DNA of 29,027 nucleotides from Clostridia bacterium (GTDB lineage: Bacteria; Bacillota_A; Clostridia; Oscillospirales; Acutalibacteraceae): positions 1 to 29,027 of the forward strand of contig RZYX01000019.1 of the NCBI GenBank assembly GCA_009930155.1, written 5' to 3'. Shown here in pieces: positions 24,120-29,027 of the stretch. How positions within the stretch are numbered: position 1 is the stretch's first letter; each line of letters starts with the position of its first letter. The notes beneath the pieces were generated by a model. That model ran no database searches and was not told where the DNA came from. It was given only the letters and a program-made list of their open reading frames with translations. The position numbers and the translations under genes were made by a program.

Positions 24120-25181
24120 TTAAAGCTTTTGTGTTCTATCTTCGCCAACACCATACATTCCATCAAGAACATATTTATTACCTTCAATATCTTTTATATA
24201 TCCTGTAAGTGTACCAAATGGTAGCTTATAGTCAACATCAATAATTCCGAGGTGAACCTGCATTTGAAAATCATCTTCAATATTGAACACAAGGTTTACA
24301 ACATCATGATCGTCTTTAACAGCCCATTTATTATTAGCAATATGTGTAAAGTTAACAGGAGGTAGGGGACAACTGTAACCTTCAAGCCACAATAAGTTTT
24401 CATTATAATCTTCTGATGAAGTTGTTTGATTTTGCGTAAGGTTAAATCCAAGATATTGTTCTTTTCCATCAATCATTGTTGTTCCCATTGTTGTAAGCCA
24501 ATCGTAGTGCATTTTGAATGGATAAAAGCCCTTATGGTCATCAACTATAGCAGTAGATCTTTTGTTTGCTGTAAAAGTTTCACCATTAAGTTTAAGGTAT
24601 CCTTCAACGCTAAAAAATTCTTTTTGTGAGTATAAAGGCTTATTATCACCCAAAGGCATGCTAACAATAGAAGGCGGTGCAAGGCTTGTAATTTTTAAAT
24701 CAAATTCAATATCTCCAGATTTTTTATTATGTGCCTTACCTTTTCCGTGGCATTTGCCATCTTGCAACTGATTGTTAAGAATAAGATAAGAATTTGCGGT
24801 GTAAAGCTCTGTTATACTGTGAATAAGGTTTGGAGCAACCTTTGCATTTAAGCCAGTTGTTGGGTTAACCCAGCTGTATGTTTTCTTGCTTCTCTTGTCA
24901 AAGAAAACAAATATGCTAAAACCTGCGACACCAACATTATAAACGGCAGAGATAAGGACGCCTTCATCAAGCATGATTTCAAAAGCTTCCCATACAGTAA
25001 GCCTAAATTTGTTAGCAAAACTCGGTGCGTATTTTCCTAAGGGTTTATCGCAATCAAGAAAATTCATTGTTTGGAAAGGAGCGTCAAATGTTCCGAAAAC
25101 TGCTTTTCCATTTTTAATAAGTCTTTTAGGAGTTGCAACAGGTCTTCTTTTTCTAGAGATATAGCTTGGATAATTATGCAT
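24120..25181 (-). CDS. DUF2804 family protein of unknown function
   Basis: A 353-residue soluble protein that I assign to the DUF2804 family; no biochemical role is established. There is no signal peptide or membrane segment. The sequence is rich in beta-type stretches (aromatic and Gly-rich, such as GVAGFSIFVFFDKRSKK, FYPFKMHYDWLTTMG, LGFNLTQNQ), in keeping with a beta-barrel or calycin-like fold, which is inference. The start is the ATG at 25181-25179, seven bases after GGAGG (25193-25189 on the minus strand). An in-frame extension to 25226 lacks a ribosome site. It is transcribed against spoIVA and meets the shared terminator. Base composition looks like its neighbours, and nothing suggests recent transfer. 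It could act on a lipid or other hydrophobic ligand, but no evidence in the window shows this. Confidence 0.75.
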   Translation of the reverse strand: MHNYPSYISRKRRPVATPKRLIKNGKAVFGTFDAPFQTMNFLDCDKPLGKYAPSFANKFRLTVWEAFEIMLDEGVLISAVYNVGVAGFSIFVFFDKRSKKTYSWVNPTTGLNAKVAPNLIHSITELYTANSYLILNNQLQDGKCHGKGKAHNKKSGDIEFDLKITSLAPPSIVSMPLGDNKPLYSQKEFFSVEGYLKLNGETFTANKRSTAIVDDHKGFYPFKMHYDWLTTMGTTMIDGKEQYLGFNLTQNQTTSSEDYNENLLWLEGYSCPLPPVNFTHIANNKWAVKDDHDVVNLVFNIEDDFQMQVHLGIIDVDYKLPFGTLTGYIKDIEGNKYVLDGMYGVGEDRTQKL

Positions 25182-25216
25182 TTTTATTCCTCCAATATAA
25201 TTTATTGCCCAAATAA

Positions 25217-25245
25217 ATGCTAACATATTCGGACAACATAATCAA
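25217..25245 (-). promoter_or_regulatory. Candidate promoter of the DUF2804 gene
   Basis: On the minus strand TTGATT (25245-25240), 17 bases, then TAGCAT (25222-25217), about 36 bases before the start codon. Each box matches the consensus at four of six positions only. Confidence 0.3.
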
Positions 25246-25326
25246 GTTAAATATAACTAAATAATTTTTAGATTTTTTATGTAAATGTACATTTTATAAA
25301 CTATCGTGCTAAAAGAATATTATTAT

Positions 25327-25365
25327 ATATATACGGCGTGACCTTATAAGTCACGCCGTATATAT
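25327..25365. repeat. Perfect 16-bp inverted repeat (hairpin) of unknown role
   Basis: The arms 25327-25342 and 25350-25365 are perfectly complementary (ATATATACGGCGTGAC against its complement) around the loop CTTATAA. The GC-rich core CGGCGTGAC stands out from the AT-rich surroundings. It lies in a 298-base gap between two minus-strand genes, 115 bases past the stop of the upstream one, with no clear T tract on the minus strand and only TTTT on the + strand. The rest of the gap (25182-25479) shows no gene. Confidence 0.8.
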
Positions 25366-25479
25366 GATTTTGTTATTAAAATTTTTAAGTAATATCTAAA
25401 ATTTATTAACCTTTTGTTAAATGCTAGTTTGTCAAAATATATTTTTAAAATTTAGAGGTTTATTATTAAGATGAGCTTT

Positions 25480-25896
25480 TTATTCGTTTAACTTCAGATT
25501 ACAATTATCATATTTAAAAATTTTCTTGTAAGTGAACATACATAATAGTGTTGCAGGGATACAAAGCAAAAACCATAATAAAGTAAATAAAGGACATATC
25601 TGACCTAAAATTTGCATTGGTTGCTTAGAATAATTCCAAACATTCATTTTACAAACAATGTTTACGATATATCCAACAACAAATTCAATTCCTGTTATTG
25701 TAAAACATCCAATAATACATCTTTTAAATAATGAGCCTTTAATTATTTTTGTATTTAAGATATATAGTGTTAAAAGGACAATTCCACCCGTTATAATCAT
25801 TGTCCAGTGGGTAAAACCTCTCCACAACAGTTCTATTGAACCATAACCAATTGCTCCGATACAAAAGATAATAATATATTCATATAATTTTTTCAT
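25480..25896 (-). CDS. Small four-helix membrane protein (putative ABC-transporter type IV, CmpB-like)
   Basis: A 138-residue membrane protein with four hydrophobic helices, at about residues 7-27, 33-48, 60-82 and 97-124. The motifs GYGSIELLWRGFTHWTM near the N-terminus and GQICPLFTLLWFLLCIPATL near the C-terminus match small clostridial membrane proteins grouped in Pfam as putative ABC-transporter type IV permeases (ABC_trans_CmpB). No ATPase gene is near, so a transport role is not supported here; the function is unknown. The start is the ATG at 25896-25894, with GGAGTG about 11 bases upstream. A GTG at 25908 overlaps that site. It diverges from recJ across a 156-base AT-rich gap. Confidence 0.7.
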   Translation of the reverse strand: MKKLYEYIIIFCIGAIGYGSIELLWRGFTHWTMIITGGIVLLTLYILNTKIIKGSLFKRCIIGCFTITGIEFVVGYIVNIVCKMNVWNYSKQPMQILGQICPLFTLLWFLLCIPATLLCMFTYKKIFKYDNCNLKLNE

Positions 25897-25996
25897 AATA
25901 CTAATCACTCCAAAATTATGATTAGCAAATGAACTCTAAATTATTATAAAAAATTTATAATATATTGCTATATATGTATTATTTAGACTTATTCTA

Positions 25997-26025
25997 TTGA
26001 ATAAATTTATAAAAAATGATAAAAT
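25997..26025 (+). promoter_or_regulatory. Promoter of recJ-relA
   Basis: TTGAAT (25997-26002), 17 bases, then TAAAAT (26020-26025), about 28 bases before the recJ start. The -10 matches at five positions and the -35 at four. The divergent gap also holds a TATAAT on the minus strand (25948-25943) without a good -35. Confidence 0.5.
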
Positions 26026-26052
26026 ATTATAATTTAGGAAGGAATGGTATTT

Positions 26053-28095
26053 TTGGGCCGTAAAAAATGGAGCATTTCTAATGCTAGTAAAGAAAAAGCG
26101 GCACAGATTGCCGAAAAATACAATATAGATGCATTTGCTGCGTTGCTGTTGGTTTCACGAAATATTGATAACGATAACGAAATTAAAGCGTTTTTTGAAC
26201 CAGCATCAAATATTTCAGACCCATTTGAAATTAAAGATATGCAGAAGGCTGTTGACCGTATAAATCAGGCTATTTTTGATTTTGAGAGAATTGCAGTATT
26301 TGGAGATTATGATGCGGATGGAGTTACTGCTACATCTGTTTTATACTCTTATCTCGATGCTCAGGGTGCAGATGTATTTTACTATATACCCAGCCGTAAA
26401 TATGAAGGATATGGATTGAGTAATTCTATTATTGATAAATTGCATCAGAATGGTGCAAAACTTATTATAACCGTTGATAATGGTATTAGCGCAATCAAAG
26501 AAATAGATTATGCAAATGAAATTGGAATTGACGTTATTGTTACTGATCATCATCTTCCAGGTGACACGCTACCAAATGCCATAGCTGTTGTTGACCCCCA
26601 CCGTAAGGATTGTACAAGTCAGTTTAAAGACTGGGCGGGCGTTGGAGTCGCTTTTAAACTCGTTAGTGCTATTGAAGGCGGTGAGCCTGAGACTTTGCTT
26701 CATCATTTTGCAGATTTTGTAGCTATTGGAACTGTTGCAGATGTTGTTCCATTAGTTGGAGAAAATCGAAAGCTTGTAAAACAAGGTTTGCATATTATAA
26801 ATCGCAGAGAGCGTCTTGGTATTGAAGCTCTTTGTCAATTCTCAGGATTGCGTGAAAAGCACATAACTGCTACTAGCATAGCTTTTGGTCTTGCACCCAG
26901 AATAAATGCTGCAGGGCGTATGGGAAGTGCAGACAGAGCTTTGAGCATGCTGCTGTGCGATGATGCAGAAATGGCTGAAGACATTGCAACTGAAATTAAC
27001 AATGCAAATGTTCTGCGTAAAGAGGCTGAGCAAATCATACTTGAAAGTGTTGAACAACAGTTTAAAGAAAATCCCAAAAGATGCTTTGACCGTGTGATTG
27101 TTGTAAATGGCGAAGGTTGGCATGATGGTGTTATTGGAATTGTTGCTTCAAGATTAGTTGAAAAGTATTCAAAACCATGCGTAGTAATTACCAGTGATGG
27201 TGAAATTTCTAAAGGCTCCGGAAGAAGTATTGATGGTTTTTCTCTTTACAATGCTCTTTATGCTGTAAAAGATAAATTAGAAATATTCGGTGGGCATAGC
27301 CTTGCTGCAGGATTTACAATGAAAACAAATAATATAGAAGATTTTAGAAAATTGATAAATGAATATGCTTCCAACATGGAAATGCCATATCCACAACTTA
27401 AAATTGACTGTAAGATTAATCCACAGTTTATTAATGTAGATATTTTAAACTCACTTTCGATACTTGAACCGTTTGGTGCAGGTAACAACACTCCAGTTTT
27501 TGGGATTTATGAAATGGTAATTGATTCAATTATTCCCGTTGGAGACCAAAAGCAACATATAAAAATCAACATGCACAAATACGGTAAAGAAAGCAAAATA
27601 TGTGCAATGAAATTTGGCACATCCCCAGTTGATTTTCCTTTTAAACAAGGTGATATTGTCGATGCTGTTATAAGTGTTGACCGAAACGAATTTATGGGTG
27701 AACTTAGAGTAACAGTACTTTTAAAAGATATAAGATTTTTTGAAACTGATGATGATGAAATGATAAAGGGAATTAAAATATTTGAAAAAGTTTGTAGAGG
27801 GGAAAAGCTTTTAAAAGATGAGGCTATATATGCTTTTCCATCAAGAGAACTTTTTGCTAATATTTACAAATTTATTAAGTTAAATGGCAACTGGAGATAT
27901 TCAATAGAAATTTTATGGAAAAGAGTTAATACTCCTGAAAATAACTATTGTAAAACAGCTGTTGTGCTTGAAGTTTTTAAAGAGCTCGGGCTTTTAGACA
28001 TAAATGAGTCTGGTCATATAATTATTCCAAGTGATGTGCAAAAAACTTCACTGGACAATTCAATTTTATTAAAATTTATAAAAGAACAATGCTAA
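26053..28095 (+). CDS. recJ: Single-stranded-DNA exonuclease RecJ
   Basis: RecJ digests single-stranded DNA 5' to 3' in recombination and mismatch or fork repair. The DHH-superfamily metal motifs are visible: DYDADG from Asp85, TVDNGISA, and TDHH with Asp165-His166-His167. The DHHA1 domain follows (GSGRSIDGFSLYNAL, GGHSLAAGFT), then an OB-fold region with LEPFGAGNNTPVF, and a C-terminal winged-helix-like extension (about 575-680) typical of Bacillota forms. At 680 residues it is between E. coli (about 577) and B. subtilis (about 786). I prefer TTG 26053, ten bases after AGGAAGG (26036-26042); ATG 26044 overlaps that site. It is followed after 38 bases by relA; the apt gene found between them in B. 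subtilis is missing. Confidence 0.94.
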   Translation: MGRKKWSISNASKEKAAQIAEKYNIDAFAALLLVSRNIDNDNEIKAFFEPASNISDPFEIKDMQKAVDRINQAIFDFERIAVFGDYDADGVTATSVLYSYLDAQGADVFYYIPSRKYEGYGLSNSIIDKLHQNGAKLIITVDNGISAIKEIDYANEIGIDVIVTDHHLPGDTLPNAIAVVDPHRKDCTSQFKDWAGVGVAFKLVSAIEGGEPETLLHHFADFVAIGTVADVVPLVGENRKLVKQGLHIINRRERLGIEALCQFSGLREKHITATSIAFGLAPRINAAGRMGSADRALSMLLCDDAEMAEDIATEINNANVLRKEAEQIILESVEQQFKENPKRCFDRVIVVNGEGWHDGVIGIVASRLVEKYSKPCVVITSDGEISKGSGRSIDGFSLYNALYAVKDKLEIFGGHSLAAGFTMKTNNIEDFRKLINEYASNMEMPYPQLKIDCKINPQFINVDILNSLSILEPFGAGNNTPVFGIYEMVIDSIIPVGDQKQHIKINMHKYGKESKICAMKFGTSPVDFPFKQGDIVDAVISVDRNEFMGELRVTVLLKDIRFFETDDDEMIKGIKIFEKVCRGEKLLKDEAIYAFPSRELFANIYKFIKLNGNWRYSIEILWKRVNTPENNYCKTAVVLEVFKELGLLDINESGHIIIPSDVQKTSLDNSILLKFIKEQC

Positions 28096-28133
28096 CTATA
28101 TAAATAAAGTTTGTTTTTAGAAAGGTGTTCACT

Positions 28134-29027
28134 ATGAGCAATAATTTTGATGATAATTACAGTGAACTTAGAACCCTGATTGAAGAACAATTTTCTCAAC
28201 AAGAGGTCGAAGTTATTGATAAAGCCTATAATATTGCAAGAGAGGCCCATTTTGGTCAAATTCGCTATTCTGGTCAACCATATATTATTCATCCAATAGC
28301 GGTTGCAAAGATTTTAATTGAACTTGGAATGGATTCAGATTCCATAGCTGTTGCACTTTTGCATGACACTGTAGAAGACACCACAATAAGTCTTGCAAAA
28401 ATTAAAGAAATGTTTGGTGAAGAGATTGCAACACTTGTTGATGGTGTTACAAAGCTCGGTAAAGTTCCACTGTCAACAAAAGAAGAGCAGCAGGCAGAAA
28501 ACATTCGAAAGATGTTGCTTGCTATGTCTGTTGATATTAGAGTTATTATCATTAAACTTGCGGACAGACTTCATAATATGAGAACCCTTGATTTTATGCG
28601 TCCACAAAAGCGTAGAGATAAAGCACTTGAGACATTGGAGATTTATGCACCAATTGCTCATAGGCTTGGAATTCGTGCAATCAAGGAAGAACTGGAAGAC
28701 TTGGCAATTAGCTATCTTGACCCAATTGCATATACAGAAATTGGCGATACTCTCAATATAGCAAATGATTCACATAAAGATTTTATACCAAGCACTATTG
28801 AAAAAATTCAGCTACGAGTAGATGAAGTTGTTCCAGGTGCTCATATCGATGGAAGAATAAAGAGTATTCATGGGATATACCGCAAAATGTATATACAAAA
28901 CCGCAATTTTGATGAGATTTATGATATTTATGCAATTAGGATAATTGTTGAATCTGTAATTGATTGTTATAATTGCTTAGGTATAATGCATGATATGTTT
29001 CATTCGTTACCAGGTAGGTTTAAGGAC
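28134..29027 (+). CDS. relA: Bifunctional (p)ppGpp synthetase/hydrolase RelA/SpoT, 3' truncated by window edge
   Basis: This enzyme makes and breaks down (p)ppGpp, the alarmone of the stringent response. Only the first 298 codons are inside the window and the frame is still open at the edge. The HD hydrolase domain is complete and keeps its metal and catalytic residues at His53, His77-Asp78, Asp144 and Asn148, the same numbers as in the well-studied streptococcal Rel. The enzyme should therefore be able to hydrolyse (p)ppGpp. The synthetase domain begins with GRIKSIHGIYRKM and DEIYDIYAIRIIVE; its catalytic glutamate and the TGS and ACT domains lie beyond the window. The ribosome site AAAGGTG precedes ATG 28134. 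Synteny with recJ is conserved in Bacillota. Confidence 0.95.
   Translation, partial: MSNNFDDNYSELRTLIEEQFSQQEVEVIDKAYNIAREAHFGQIRYSGQPYIIHPIAVAKILIELGMDSDSIAVALLHDTVEDTTISLAKIKEMFGEEIATLVDGVTKLGKVPLSTKEEQQAENIRKMLLAMSVDIRVIIIKLADRLHNMRTLDFMRPQKRRDKALETLEIYAPIAHRLGIRAIKEELEDLAISYLDPIAYTEIGDTLNIANDSHKDFIPSTIEKIQLRVDEVVPGAHIDGRIKSIHGIYRKMYIQNRNFDEIYDIYAIRIIVESVIDCYNCLGIMHDMFHSLPGRFKD

Noticed and set aside
1..29027. tRNA, rRNA, CRISPR array, insertion sequence, prophage or defence genes
   Set aside because: No cloverleaf-like segment, regular repeat-spacer pattern, transposase, integrase or known defence motif was seen on either strand.

Overview
The window is AT-rich chromosomal core DNA from a low-GC, Gram-positive, endospore-forming member of the Clostridia. 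A Ruminococcaceae/Oscillospirales-like genome is my best guess; this rests on gene content and protein style, not on a search. Gene order follows conserved Bacillota blocks, non-ATG starts (TTG, GTG) are common, and 24 of 26 genes are on the + strand.

Layout. (1) 1-1826: the 3' part of a DUF1385/YqhQ membrane protein gene, overlapping prmC. (2) 2012-7615: an M50 site-2 protease, scpA, scpB, a DUF2953 protein (ytfI position), ytfJ/gerW, a DacF/DacB-type D,D-carboxypeptidase, rluB and an unrecognised 130-residue protein. This resembles the B. subtilis scpAB-dacB-rluB and ytfI-ytfJ neighbourhoods combined, but without spmAB. (3) 7717-20598: a long probable operon behind a good sigma-A promoter: yicC, remA, gmk, rpoZ, priA, def, fmt, a membrane zinc peptidase, rsmB, rlmN, a PP2C phosphatase, a PASTA Ser/Thr kinase and rsgA, closed by an intrinsic terminator. 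The order is that of the B. subtilis yloC-to-cpgA region without coaBC, rpe and thiN. (4) 20690-24009: a spore-coat initiation block. A 27-residue spoVM gene is followed by a SPOCS/DUF3794-LysM protein (probable SipL) and spoIVA, ending at a terminator that can serve both strands. (5) 24120-25896: two minus-strand genes, a DUF2804 protein and a small four-helix membrane protein, with a perfect 16-bp hairpin between them. (6) 26053-29027: recJ and the 5' part of relA/spoT.

How the genes work together. Block 3 joins translation start and finish (def, fmt), rRNA modification (rsmB, rlmN), ribosome maturation (rsgA), nucleotide supply and transcription (gmk, rpoZ), restart of replication (priA) and the kinase/phosphatase pair that senses cell-wall fragments. 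Block 4 is the most distinctive part: the membrane-curvature peptide, the polymerising ATPase and the LysM tether that start the spore coat lie next to each other in about 3.4 kb. I found no RNA genes, CRISPR array, insertion sequence or phage gene. No clearly new enzymatic system is visible; the notable items are the compact coat module and several intergenic hairpins, one of which buries a ribosome binding site.
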